Origin: Streptomyces sp. NBC_00457
GTDB lineage: Bacteria > Actinomycetota > Actinomycetes > Streptomycetales > Streptomycetaceae
DNA length: 64,000 nt
Reading direction: 5' to 3'
Assembly: GCF_036014015.1 (NCBI RefSeq)
Contig: NZ_CP107905.1
Span: 10,292,001 to 10,356,000, forward strand
Both the position numbers and the translations under genes were made by a program. Every line of letters starts with the position of its first letter. The stretch's first letter is position 1. The notes below the pieces were generated by a model that did not search any database, had not been told where the DNA came from, and saw nothing but the letters and a program-made list of their open reading frames with translations. This document shows, piece after piece, positions 37,327 through 45,431 of the stretch.

Positions 37327-38196
37327 CTACGCGACGGTGTCGGACGCCGTCCGCTTCTGGTCCGCGGCCCAGGAGGCCAGGAGGCGCAGTCCGTCGTGGG
37401 ACGGGGAACCGGGTTCGGCGTTCCACACGATGATGTGCTGGTCGGGGTCCGTGCCACAGGTGAGCGTGTTCCAGTCGAGTGTCAGCTCGCCCACCACCGG
37501 GTGACGGAGCTTCTTGACCCCCTTGCCCCGCATCGCGACGTCGTGCGCCGTCCACCACTCCCGGAACTGCTCGTCACGGGCGGAGAGCTCCTCGACCAGA
37601 GCCGTGAGGCGCTGGTCGCCGGGGTAGCGCGCGCTCTCCATACGGAGTTGGGCGATGGCCAGCCGGGTGACCTCCTCCCAGTCGGCATACAGCTCGCGCA
37701 TCCAGGGTTCGGTGAACAGCAGCCGGACGAACACGCGCTCCTGCTCCGGGTAGCACCCGAAATCGGCCCAGAGGGCGGCGGCGAGCTGGTTCCAGCCCAG
37801 GATGTCGGTACGCCGGCCGATGACGAAGGCCGGGGAGGCGGCGAGATCGTCCAGCATGCGCTGCAACTGCGTGTCCACCTGCTGGCGGCCGTCTGACGCA
37901 GGCGGGCGCACCCGCTCTTTCGCCGCGAGGTCGAAGAGGTAGGTGCGCTGGTCGTCGTTCAGACGGAGCGCCTGGGCGATTTCGTTCAGGAGGGGAGCCG
38001 AAGCCTGGAGACGTCCCTGCTCGATCCGCGTGTAGTACTCGGTGCTGATCGACGCGAGAAGGGCAACCTCCTCACGACGCAGACCACTCACACGCCGCCG
38101 TTGCCCGCCGCGGAGTCCGACCTCGGAAGGACTGAGCTCGGCACGGCGGGCCTTGAGGAACTCACCCAGCTCGTTCAGATGAGGGCTGCGATTCAT
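37327..38196 (-). CDS. MmyB-like XRE-family transcriptional regulator, intact
   Basis: This 289-residue protein has an N-terminal HTH (LGEFLKARRAELSPSEVGLRG, LRREEVALLASISTEYYTRI, EQGRLQASAPLLNEIAQAL) and the MmyB-like ligand-binding domain (FVIGRRTDILGWNQLAAALWADFG to NAEPGSPSHDGLRLLASW). This family often represses a neighbouring oxidoreductase and may bind a small hydrophobic ligand. It is downstream of the DJ-1-like gene. It is the only complete member of three in the window and is the best candidate to bind the shared GGGG-N10-CCCC operators. Confidence 0.93.
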   Translation of the reverse strand: MNRSPHLNELGEFLKARRAELSPSEVGLRGGQRRRVSGLRREEVALLASISTEYYTRIEQGRLQASAPLLNEIAQALRLNDDQRTYLFDLAAKERVRPPASDGRQQVDTQLQRMLDDLAASPAFVIGRRTDILGWNQLAAALWADFGCYPEQERVFVRLLFTEPWMRELYADWEEVTRLAIAQLRMESARYPGDQRLTALVEELSARDEQFREWWTAHDVAMRGKGVKKLRHPVVGELTLDWNTLTCGTDPDQHIIVWNAEPGSPSHDGLRLLASWAADQKRTASDTVA

Positions 38197-38315
38197 GCCT
38201 TGCAGCCTTGCACACAAGCTCGGCGGTTGGCGGAAGCGGAAGAGGACTCGGCGGCCCGGAGTGCGTACCGGACCGCCGAGAGGTCACACAGCTGCGGCGT
38301 CGGCCCAGTGCCTCG

Positions 38316-39014
38316 TCAGCTCAGGGCCTTGACGAGCTCCTGGGCCAGCGGGACCGCCGAGCCCGGGTTCTGGCCGGTGTACAGGTTGCGGTCGGCCTCG
38401 ACGTGCGGGGCGAACGGCTCGGTCTCGCGATAGTCCGCTCCGAGTTCGCCCACGAGACGGTCCTGCAGCAGCCACTTCGCGCGGTCCGCGAGGCCGTTCA
38501 GCTTCTCCTCGGCGTTGGAGAGCCCGGTCAGGCGGTAGCCGGCGAACGGGGACGTCCCGTTGGGGCCGATGGTGGCCAGCAGCGCCGCGGGGCCGTGGCA
38601 CACCAGCGACACCGGCTTGCCCGAGGCGAGCCACTGGGTGAGCAGCCCGCCGGAGGCGGCGTCGTCGGGCAGGTCCTCCATCGGGCCCCAGCCGCCGGGG
38701 TAGAAGACGGCCGCGTAGTCGTCGATGTCCACGTCCTCGATGCGCATCGGGTGCGCCAGCTCGGTGGCCTCGCGCAGGGCGATGCGCATGCGCTGCGCGC
38801 CTTCCTCGCCGCCGTTGAAATCCGCGGTGAGGCTGAGCGCGTCCGCTGTGGGCGGCACACCGCCGGGTGTGGCCGCCGCGATCTCGTATCCGGCCTCCTT
38901 GAAGACCTGGTACGGGCCGATGGCTTCCTCGGCCCAGAAGCCGGCCGGCTGCCGGGTTCCGTCTGCCAGCGTCCAGTGGTCGGACGCGGTGATCACGAAG
39001 AGGATCTTCGCCAT
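38316..39014 (-). CDS. DJ-1/PfpI family protein (Hsp31-like)
   Basis: This 232-residue class I glutamine-amidotransferase-like protein has the nucleophile elbow SLVCHGPAALL with Cys at about 140 and the upstream acidic site AVFYPGGWGPMEDL. Hsp31-type members act as chaperones or glyoxalase III-like detoxification enzymes. It lies in a run of minus-strand stress or redox genes (SnoaL-like, flavodoxin). Confidence 0.9.
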   Translation of the reverse strand: MAKILFVITASDHWTLADGTRQPAGFWAEEAIGPYQVFKEAGYEIAAATPGGVPPTADALSLTADFNGGEEGAQRMRIALREATELAHPMRIEDVDIDDYAAVFYPGGWGPMEDLPDDAASGGLLTQWLASGKPVSLVCHGPAALLATIGPNGTSPFAGYRLTGLSNAEEKLNGLADRAKWLLQDRLVGELGADYRETEPFAPHVEADRNLYTGQNPGSAVPLAQELVKALS

Positions 39015-39038
39015 GGGGGGTTCTCCTGGTCGGGGGTC

Positions 39039-39431
39039 TCAGCCCTTGAGGGCTTCTTGGAGGACGTGGCTGTCGGCGGCCTGCCGCATGCTGACGGCCT
39101 TGCCATCACGCACGGTCCACAGGTGGATGAACCGGACGTCGGCCTTGTTCCCGGTCTTGGTTTGGGCGTGGTAGTGCCCGAACACGAAGACGTGGCCTTC
39201 GTCGTCCGCGTAGAACTCCTCGGGACCCGCGCCGAACGACTCGTAGTTCGGCATCGTCCTGCCGAAGAAGTCCTTCGCCACGCTGTCCCAGCCGTGGTAG
39301 ACGCCGCTGTTCGGAAAGCCAGGGGTGATGTCCCAGACGAAGTCCGGGGCCATGACCTCCTTGGTGACCTCGGGCGCCATCCGGGATTCGTAGACCCGGC
39401 GGATGAGGGCGAGGTCGGGGGACTCGGACAT
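39039..39431 (-). CDS. SnoaL-like polyketide-cyclase-fold protein
   Basis: This 130-residue NTF2-like protein has LALIRRVYESRMAPE, DFVWDITPGFPNSGVYHGWD and VFVFGHYHAQTKTGNK. The conserved His and Asp of the pocket are present. Function is uncertain; members range from cyclases to binding proteins. It is 24 nt upstream of the DJ-1-like gene on the same strand and probably co-transcribed with the flavodoxin. Confidence 0.85.
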   Translation of the reverse strand: MSESPDLALIRRVYESRMAPEVTKEVMAPDFVWDITPGFPNSGVYHGWDSVAKDFFGRTMPNYESFGAGPEEFYADDEGHVFVFGHYHAQTKTGNKADVRFIHLWTVRDGKAVSMRQAADSHVLQEALKG

Positions 39432-39492
39432 GGTGCGCTCCTTGCGGGGGTGTGGGGGTGGGGGATCGGATACGGGAAGGAGGGCCTTGTGA

Positions 39493-40092
39493 TCAGGCGG
39501 GGAGGGCGGCCCGTCCGGCGCGGAAGATCGCGGCCTGGCGCGTGACACGCGCCCCCAGGTGCTCCGCGGTGGCGATGTCGGACTTGTGGACCGCTTCCGG
39601 ACCGGCGTCGGTCGGGCTCTGGGCGCCGGCACCCATGAAGAAGCCCAGCCGGTTGATGTCGTCCTCGCTGCCCGTGGTCGAGTCCCAGCCCGGCAGCAGA
39701 CCCAGGCTGATCCAGTGCATGCCGTGCTGGGCGGCCAAGGTGGCGAAATAGCCCAGGGTGGAGGACTTATCGCCGCTCTTGGCGCCGGAGTTGGTGAAGC
39801 CCGCGGCGAGCTTGTCCACCCAGACATGGGAGAACCAGCGCCTGCTACTGGCCTCGGCGAACGCGTGGAAGGCCGCGGAGGCGGTACCCATGTACGTGGC
39901 GGCACCGAAGATGATCGCGTCGGCGGCGTCCAACTGCTCCCACTGCTCGTCGGTGATGGTGTCGACGGAGATCGAGACCACCTCGGCGCCGGCTCCCGCT
40001 GCGCCACGCGCCACGGCTTCGGCGACGACGGCTGTGTGGCCGTAGCCCGAATGGAAGGCAATGGCGATTGTGGGGCGACCGGAATGGGCCAT
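39493..40092 (-). CDS. Flavodoxin-family / WrbA-like NAD(P)H:quinone oxidoreductase
   Basis: This 199-residue protein has the FMN phosphate loop near the N-terminus (IAFHSGYGHTAVVAEAV), DAIIFGAATYMGTASAAFHAF and GALP-like C-terminal features. It is a typical WrbA-like quinone reductase. Shared operator copy C lies about 70 nt upstream of the ATG, which places this gene under the probable MmyB-like regulator. Confidence 0.9.
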   Translation of the reverse strand: MAHSGRPTIAIAFHSGYGHTAVVAEAVARGAAGAGAEVVSISVDTITDEQWEQLDAADAIIFGAATYMGTASAAFHAFAEASSRRWFSHVWVDKLAAGFTNSGAKSGDKSSTLGYFATLAAQHGMHWISLGLLPGWDSTTGSEDDINRLGFFMGAGAQSPTDAGPEAVHKSDIATAEHLGARVTRQAAIFRAGRAALPA

Positions 40093-40162
40093 GGTGATCG
40101 GGCTCCTCGGATGTATTCGCTCGGTTCGTGACCAAGCTTTGCACCGGAAGAGCGCGCTGTGA

Positions 40163-40182
40163 GGGGGAAGAAATTTTCCCCT
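40163..40182. promoter_or_regulatory. Shared operator, copy C (flavodoxin gene)
   Basis: GGGGGAAGAAATTTTCCCCT is nearly a perfect palindrome. It is about 70 nt upstream of the flavodoxin start and nearly identical to copy D at 41266. It has no GGATA extension. Confidence 0.65.
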
Positions 40183-40264
40183 GCCTACCGGTCTCCGGGT
40201 AAGCGGTTCCCCCGTCGGGGGCCGCGGCCCGGCTCAGTGGTCGTGGGCTCGGGCCTCGGCGGTG

Positions 40265-41176
40265 CTAGAGGACGGCGAAGAAATCCACCATCTTGGTGAC
40301 CGCCTGATCCATGTACTCGGGCACGTCGTACATCGCGATATGAGTCGCACCTTCGACGACGAACAACTCCTTCGGCCCCTTGGAAAGCTCGTAGGCCTGA
40401 TCGCTGAACACCTTTGTGTCCGCCTTGCTCCCTGCGATGAGGAGCATCGGCTGGGTCAGCAGTTCCGGAATTTGGTCGAACGCCGAGAAGGCGAACATCT
40501 TGTCCATGCTGGTCGGCAGGAAGCGGCCCTTGGAGTTGGGATGCTGACCTCGGGGCGTCCTGTAGTAGTCGAATCCTTCACGCAGGAGGTCCGGTGTGTT
40601 TTCGTCGATGTCATCCAGCTTTTCTGGAACAAATGGGGCGTAGAGGGGTGCGCCTCCTCTCGCTTCCGCCGTGCGCTGCTGGGCAACCATTTCCAGCGTT
40701 CCGATCTGCTCGGCCACCGGGGACATGTGCCCCAGAAAGCCTCTGGAACCCTCGCCCATGGGAGCCGCGCTGACGGTGGCCACTGCCTTGAAGCGACGTT
40801 CGGTCTGCGCCACACTGATTGCATAGCCGCCCCCGGCGCAAATACCGAAAACTCCCATTCGCTCGGAGTCGACGAACGGAAGAGTGGTAAGAAAGTCGGC
40901 TGCGCAGCGGGCGTCTTCCACCCGGGTCGTCGGGTCTTCCAGGAGGCGGGGTTCGCCACCGCTCTCTCCCTGGTATGAGGAGTCGTATACCACGGTGACA
41001 AATCCCTGCGCAGCGAGCCTCTTGGCGTAGGCACCGATGGTCTGTTCCTTTACCCCGCCGGCCGGATGAGCACCGACGAGAGCCGGATACTGCTCGTCTT
41101 CCCTGAAGTTGTCCGGCAGATGAAGGTGTCCCGAAATCTTTACTGCCTTGTTCTTGAAGGAAACATTTTTGACCAT
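40265..41176 (-). CDS. Alpha/beta hydrolase (dienelactone-hydrolase-like) with Cys nucleophile
   Basis: This 303-residue alpha/beta hydrolase has the start HLHLPDNFREDEQYPALVGAHPAGG and the nucleophile elbow GVFGICAGGGYAIS. The nucleophile position is Cys (G-x-C-x-G), as in dienelactone hydrolase, not Ser. A C-terminal Asp (AGSKADTKV) and His (EGATHIAMYD) complete the triad. The gene is visibly less GC-rich than its neighbours (two 60-base lines I counted by hand are 50 and 62 percent), which suggests recent transfer. Operator copy D lies about 90 nt upstream. Confidence 0.88.
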   Translation of the reverse strand: MVKNVSFKNKAVKISGHLHLPDNFREDEQYPALVGAHPAGGVKEQTIGAYAKRLAAQGFVTVVYDSSYQGESGGEPRLLEDPTTRVEDARCAADFLTTLPFVDSERMGVFGICAGGGYAISVAQTERRFKAVATVSAAPMGEGSRGFLGHMSPVAEQIGTLEMVAQQRTAEARGGAPLYAPFVPEKLDDIDENTPDLLREGFDYYRTPRGQHPNSKGRFLPTSMDKMFAFSAFDQIPELLTQPMLLIAGSKADTKVFSDQAYELSKGPKELFVVEGATHIAMYDVPEYMDQAVTKMVDFFAVL

Positions 41177-41256
41177 GGCTTCTTTCCTTTTCTCGGCCTT
41201 GGTCCGCCACCGGCGGTTCTTCCGCCATGATTCGCCGAAGCCGAGATGATGTCCAC

Positions 41257-41718
41257 TCATGGTGAGGGGGAAGAAACTTTCCCCTGGATATCATTCTCTG
41301 AGTTCCGCCAATGCGGGGCCGGGCCGGGCAGGGCGGTGGGCCGGTCGGGGGCCGAGGTGCGCAGCCCGGCGAGGACTAGGTCGAGGAACCGCAGGTGGAG
41401 CGCGGCGGCACGTTCACCGGCGACCGGCATCCGTGCGCTGAGGTGTTCGAGCAGCAACGGGATGTCGGCGGAGGTGAAGTCGGTCCAAAGTACCCCTGCC
41501 CGGTGCGCGCCTCCCACCAGGTCGTCGAGGGTGCCCCGCAGCCGGTCCGCGGCGCCCGCGCTGTCGTCCGTGGCGGGCAACCGGCCGCCGACCAGGGGGA
41601 GGAGCGGGCCGCCTGCCCCCTGGGCCGACAGCACGTCCCGCAGGAAGCGGGCGAAGGCCGACCAGGGGTCGGGCTCCTCGGTGAGGGCCGTACGTGCCTG
41701 GATGACGAGCTGTTCCAT
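41257..41718 (-). pseudogene. TetR regulator lacking its N-terminal DNA-binding domain
   Basis: The frame (153 residues) matches the C-terminal half of a TetR-type regulator: WSAFARFLRDVLSAQGAGGP, LRGTLDDLVGGAHRAGVLWTDFT and RMPVAGERAAALHLRFLDLVLAGL. No HTH is present, because the sequence meets a truncated hydrolase at about 41725. The stretch after LAGLRT reads through an operator and may not be native. Confidence 0.7.
41266..41290. promoter_or_regulatory. Shared operator, copy D (alpha/beta hydrolase gene)
   Basis: GGGGGAAGAAACTTTCCCCT followed by GGATA. It differs from copy C by one base in the palindrome. The GGATA extension, also in copies A and B, suggests a conserved promoter or second contact. 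Confidence 0.65.
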
Positions 41719-41729
41719 CCCCGCGATGC

Positions 41730-42116
41730 GTATCCGGCTACTCCCTCGGCGGCCCGGTCGCCGAATTCCAGCTCATGGTGGCCCTCGGCACCCAGGCACT
41801 GGAATCGATGCCGGCCGAGCAACTGCAGCAGACCCTCGGCTACGTCGCCGCCGGTGCGGCCGACGGCAGCTCCGAGCAGACCGACCTCGTCGGCCAGGTC
41901 GACGTCCGCGACGACCTCGCCGGCATCACGGCCCCCACCCTGGTCATCTCGACCACCGACGACCGGCTCACCTCCACCACCCTGCACCGCCACCTCGCCG
42001 AGACCATCCTCGGCGCCCACCTCGCCGAAATCGCCACCGGCCACCTGCCGATGCTGGAGCGGACCGAGGAGTGGCTGCAGCTCATCACCGACTTCCTCGA
42101 CAAGCACCACGCCTGA
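41730..42116 (+). pseudogene. Alpha/beta hydrolase lacking its N-terminal half
   Basis: The fragment begins at the nucleophile elbow VSGYSLGGPVAEFQLMVAL and continues to the end (TAPTLVISTTDDRL, GHLPMLERTEEWLQL). The first ~100 residues are missing. It and the TetR fragment face away from each other, so one deletion removed the divergent promoter and both 5' ends. Confidence 0.78.
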
Positions 42117-42296
42117 ACGCAGACCACAGGAGGGGACACGCAGCGAACGGCGGTGTGGCCCCTCGGTCCATCTCCCGAGCGCCCGCCGCGGCTCATCCGC
42201 CCCTCCGGTTCGCCGATTCAGGCGCGGAAAGGCTTAGGCACCTTAATGAGTATCAAGCATTTGTCGGTTGGCAAGCTGCTGAATTACCATGTCGTC

Positions 42297-43091
42297 ATGA
42301 CTAGGCCCCTTGCTCTGATAACAGGTGCTTCCTCCGGTATCGGTGCCGCCTATGCCCGTCTCCTCGCGGCGGACTCGGACTTCGTCCTGGTGGCCCGTCG
42401 TGCCGACCGGCTGCAGGATCTGGCGGAGGAACTGCGTAAGGCCGGCGCCGCGGTGGAGGTCCTTCCCGCCGACCTCTCCACCCGCGAGGGCATCGCCAAG
42501 GTGGGGGACCGCTTGAGCGCCGGGGACGTCCGCGTCCTGGTCAGCAACGCCGGTGTCGGCGGCTACGCCTCGCTCATCGACGTCGATCCGGCCAGGATCG
42601 ACGACCTGATCACGCTCAACGCCGAGGCGCACGTCCAGCTCGTCCGCGCCGCACTTCCCGGCATGCTCGCCGCCGACGAGGGCACGATCGTCACGGTCGC
42701 CTCGCTGCTCGCCTTCAGCGCGGGACAGACCGATCCGCGTCCGCCCCGCCGCACCCTGTATGCCGCGGCGAAGGCCGCCCTCGTGGCCTTCACCCGCACC
42801 CTGGGCCACGAACTCGCGGACACCGGGATCCGTACCCAGGTGGTCTGCCCCGGCCCGGTGGCCACCGAGTTCCACCAGGGCATCGGACAGACCGTCCCCG
42901 TCGTCATGACCGCCGAGGAGGTGGCGCGAGCCAGCCTCGCCGGGCTCCGGCTGGGCGAGACGATCTGCATCCCGGGCCTGGAGGACCAGTCCGCGGCACT
43001 TGACGCGCTGCTCGCCGCCGAGGGCGCCGTACTGTCCGGCGGCCGCCGTTCCGACCTCGCCTTCCGCTACCGGCAGCCGCTGCCGCAGTGA
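42297..43091 (+). CDS. Short-chain dehydrogenase/reductase
   Basis: This 264-residue classical SDR has TGASSGIG at the start, SNAGVGG, the catalytic Ser in VASLLAFS, and Tyr and Lys in LYAAAKAALVAF. ATG 42297 is chosen as the family start. An earlier in-frame ATG at 42246 lies in an AT-rich stretch that looks like promoter DNA. The ribosome site is weak. The substrate is unknown. Confidence 0.9.
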   Translation: MTRPLALITGASSGIGAAYARLLAADSDFVLVARRADRLQDLAEELRKAGAAVEVLPADLSTREGIAKVGDRLSAGDVRVLVSNAGVGGYASLIDVDPARIDDLITLNAEAHVQLVRAALPGMLAADEGTIVTVASLLAFSAGQTDPRPPRRTLYAAAKAALVAFTRTLGHELADTGIRTQVVCPGPVATEFHQGIGQTVPVVMTAEEVARASLAGLRLGETICIPGLEDQSAALDALLAAEGAVLSGGRRSDLAFRYRQPLPQ

Positions 43092-43141
43092 GCAGACGTT
43101 CCGTGGACGTCGGAGTGCCAACCAACGAAACGGAGATCGAC

Positions 43142-43534
43142 ATGGGTAGGTTCAGCGCGCAGGAAGTCGCTTACCTGGGCGAACGACTTCTCGGGCGGCT
43201 CGCCACGACGGGTACGTCCGGAAAGCCGCACGTGGTGCCCATCGCGTACCACTTCGATCCGGAGCGTGAGGTGATCAAGATCGGGGGGCGCGTCTTGGAA
43301 GGGCGTGGACAGGAGCGGCTCTACATCCGTCACCTCACCGTCAACCCACAGGCGGCATTGGTGGTCGACGACGTGGTGGACGGGCAGACCTGGCAGCCGC
43401 GCGGGATCCTCATCAAGGGAGCAGCGGTCCTGCACACGGAGGGCGGCGAAGTGCTCGGGCCGGGCTTCGGTCCCAACTGGGTCGAGGTAGTACCCGACTT
43501 CGTCACGTCCTGGAGCATCGACACCCCTGCATGA
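43142..43534 (+). CDS. PPOX-class F420-dependent or FMN-binding protein
   Basis: This 130-residue split-barrel protein has FSAQEVAYLGERLLGRLATTG, GKPHVVPIAYHFDPER and QAALVVDDVVDGQTW. Members bind FMN or F420, and some reduce quinones or biliverdin. It follows the SDR by 50 nt and may be co-transcribed with it. Confidence 0.88.
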   Translation: MGRFSAQEVAYLGERLLGRLATTGTSGKPHVVPIAYHFDPEREVIKIGGRVLEGRGQERLYIRHLTVNPQAALVVDDVVDGQTWQPRGILIKGAAVLHTEGGEVLGPGFGPNWVEVVPDFVTSWSIDTPA

Positions 43535-43636
43535 CAGTCCACGGTTCGTGGCGGGCACGGCTGCTCAGCACCGTGCGGGACGACGCGAGCGACTGCGACG
43601 GTGCGGGAATGAGTCCCTCGGAACTGAGTTGGTGAC

Positions 43637-44584
43637 ATGAGTGAAGTAGTAGTGGCGAGCGCGTACGGAAATCCCGAGGTGCTGTCGGTGATCGATGTGG
43701 CAGTCCCGGACCCCGGGCCGGGCCAGGTGCGCATCGCGGTCCGCGCCGCCGGGGTGAACCCCTTCGACCACAAGATGTACGACGGCACCTTCGGGACCGA
43801 TCCGGCGAAACTGCCGATGCGGCTCGGCGCCGAGGCGGCGGGTGTGGTGACCGCGGTGGGCGCCCACGCGACCGGTCCCGCAGGTCCGGTCGAGGTCGGC
43901 GACGAGGTGATCGCCTATCGTGCACCCGGCGCGTACGCCGCCGAACTCGTCGTTCCGGCCTCGTCGGTGGTGCCGAAGCCCGCCGCGCTGTCCTGGGAGC
44001 AGGCCGGCGGCCTGATGGTCGTCGGCGTCACCGCCGCACACGTTCTCGATGCGATCGGCCTGCGCAAGGACGAGTCGGTGCTGATCCATGGTGCCGCTGG
44101 AGGAGTCGGCCTGCTGGCCGTGCAGTTGGCGGTGGCGGGCGGCGCCACCGTCGTGGGAACGGCGAGCCCCGGCAAGCACGACATGCTGCGCGAGCTGGGG
44201 GCGATTCCGATCGCGTACGGGCCCGGTCTGGTCGACCGGGTACGCGCGGCAGCGCCGGAGGGTGTCCACGCGGCGGCCGACCTGGTGGGCACCGACGAGG
44301 CGGTTGACGTCTCCGTTGAAGTCGTGGCGGACCGTTCCCGCATCGCCACCATCGCGGGGTTCGCGCGCGGAGCCCAGGCCGGCATCAAGCTCCTCGGCGG
44401 CGGGCCCGGCGCGGATCCGGGCACGGAGGTCCGGGACGCCGCCCGACTGCGGCTCACCGAAGCCGCGAAGGCAGGGCGGCTGAACGTCCTGATCGCCGGC
44501 CGCTACCCGCTTCACGAAGCCGCTGCCGCCCATCGCCAGGTCATGACCGGTCGCACCAGCGGGAAAATCGTCCTGGTGCCCTGA
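43637..44584 (+). CDS. NADP-dependent quinone oxidoreductase (zeta-crystallin-like)
   Basis: This 315-residue MDR protein lacks the zinc-binding residues. It has AAGVNPFDHKMYDG, RLGAEAAGVVTAVG and the cofactor loop LIHGAAGGVGLLAVQLAVAGG. It reduces quinones or enones. It is followed by a perfect hairpin terminator, so it ends the transcription unit that began at the SDR. Confidence 0.92.
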   Translation: MSEVVVASAYGNPEVLSVIDVAVPDPGPGQVRIAVRAAGVNPFDHKMYDGTFGTDPAKLPMRLGAEAAGVVTAVGAHATGPAGPVEVGDEVIAYRAPGAYAAELVVPASSVVPKPAALSWEQAGGLMVVGVTAAHVLDAIGLRKDESVLIHGAAGGVGLLAVQLAVAGGATVVGTASPGKHDMLRELGAIPIAYGPGLVDRVRAAAPEGVHAAADLVGTDEAVDVSVEVVADRSRIATIAGFARGAQAGIKLLGGGPGADPGTEVRDAARLRLTEAAKAGRLNVLIAGRYPLHEAAAAHRQVMTGRTSGKIVLVP

Positions 44585-44648
44585 CGCGACCGGACCGCGC
44601 TTTCGGCCGACAACCTCTCGGCCGCCGAAGCTCCGGTCAGCAGACCGA

Positions 44649-44691
44649 CATGGCTGTGTCCCCCTGCCCCAGGCAGGGGGACACAGCCATG
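44649..44691. terminator. Perfect 20-bp hairpin terminator
   Basis: The arm 44649-44668 is the exact reverse complement of 44672-44691, with a 3-nt loop (CCA). The arm sequence is CATGGCTGTGTCCCCCTGCC. It lies 65 nt after the quinone oxidoreductase stop and 97 nt before the TetR start. A short T-containing tract (TCTACCTTT) follows. Confidence 0.88.
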
Positions 44692-44730
44692 TCTACCTTT
44701 CGGCAAGAACTCTTCATTGCCGTCGGGCCG

Positions 44731-44770
44731 GTTCAGCTGGCTGTCTACACTCAGTTGAGACGAGCTGAAC
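44731..44770. promoter_or_regulatory. Candidate TetR operator/promoter
   Basis: GTTCAGCT at 44731-44738 is inverted as AGCTGAAC at 44763-44770. Between them CTCAGTTGAG (44750-44759) is a second small palindrome. It lies 18-58 nt upstream of the TetR start, as expected for autorepression. Confidence 0.55.
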
Positions 44771-44788
44771 ACATCAGAGGAGTCCGGG

Positions 44789-45367
44789 ATGCCGCGGAAC
44801 CGCCAACAGATCCCCCGTGAAGAGCGGGCAGGTGATCTGCTGGCCGCGGCCACCGAGCTTTTTCTCGCCAAGGGCTACGCCAAGACCACGATGGCGGACA
44901 TCAGCGCCGCCGCCGGGGTGGCCAGGGGCAATGTGTACTGGTACTTCGACTCGAAGGACGACATCTTCGCCGCGGTGATGGACCGGATGCTCAGCCGCGA
45001 GATCCGTACCCTCAGCGCGGAGCAGGCGGGCGCCGACCCGCTGAGCCGGCTGGTGCGGGGGCTGTCCGACATGCGCTATTCCCGGCCGCTGCACCAGGCC
45101 ATGCACGACCGGCTTCCGCATTCCGAGGCGGTTCGGGCCGCCCACAACACCTTCCTGGGCTGGATCGTCGGACTGGTCGACGAGGTCGTGGCCGAGCGCG
45201 GCCTCGACGGCGACCCCGACATCGATGCCGCGCTCCTCCGCGACACCGTGGTCGCCGTGTTCGAAGGCGCGAACGTGCCCAACGACCGGAACAGACCGGC
45301 ACACGAGATGATCCGCCTCCTGATGGAGTCCGTCCTGGCGGGGCGTTCACCGATCAAGAGGACATGA
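44789..45367 (+). CDS. TetR-family transcriptional regulator
   Basis: This 192-residue protein has an N-terminal TetR HTH: LLAAATELFLAKGYAKTTMADIS, AAGVARGNVYWYFDSKDDIF. The C-terminal helical ligand domain contains MHDRLPHSEAVRAAHNTFLG. GAGGAG is placed well upstream. It is convergent with the FAD monooxygenase gene. Its own operator candidate is described separately. A target beyond itself is not clear. Confidence 0.93.
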   Translation: MPRNRQQIPREERAGDLLAAATELFLAKGYAKTTMADISAAAGVARGNVYWYFDSKDDIFAAVMDRMLSREIRTLSAEQAGADPLSRLVRGLSDMRYSRPLHQAMHDRLPHSEAVRAAHNTFLGWIVGLVDEVVAERGLDGDPDIDAALLRDTVVAVFEGANVPNDRNRPAHEMIRLLMESVLAGRSPIKRT

Positions 45368-45431
45368 CCGCTGATCGCGGCGGGTCGGAGTTGTGGCGGT
45401 CGGAGTTGCGACGGCCAGAGTCGGCGAGTGG

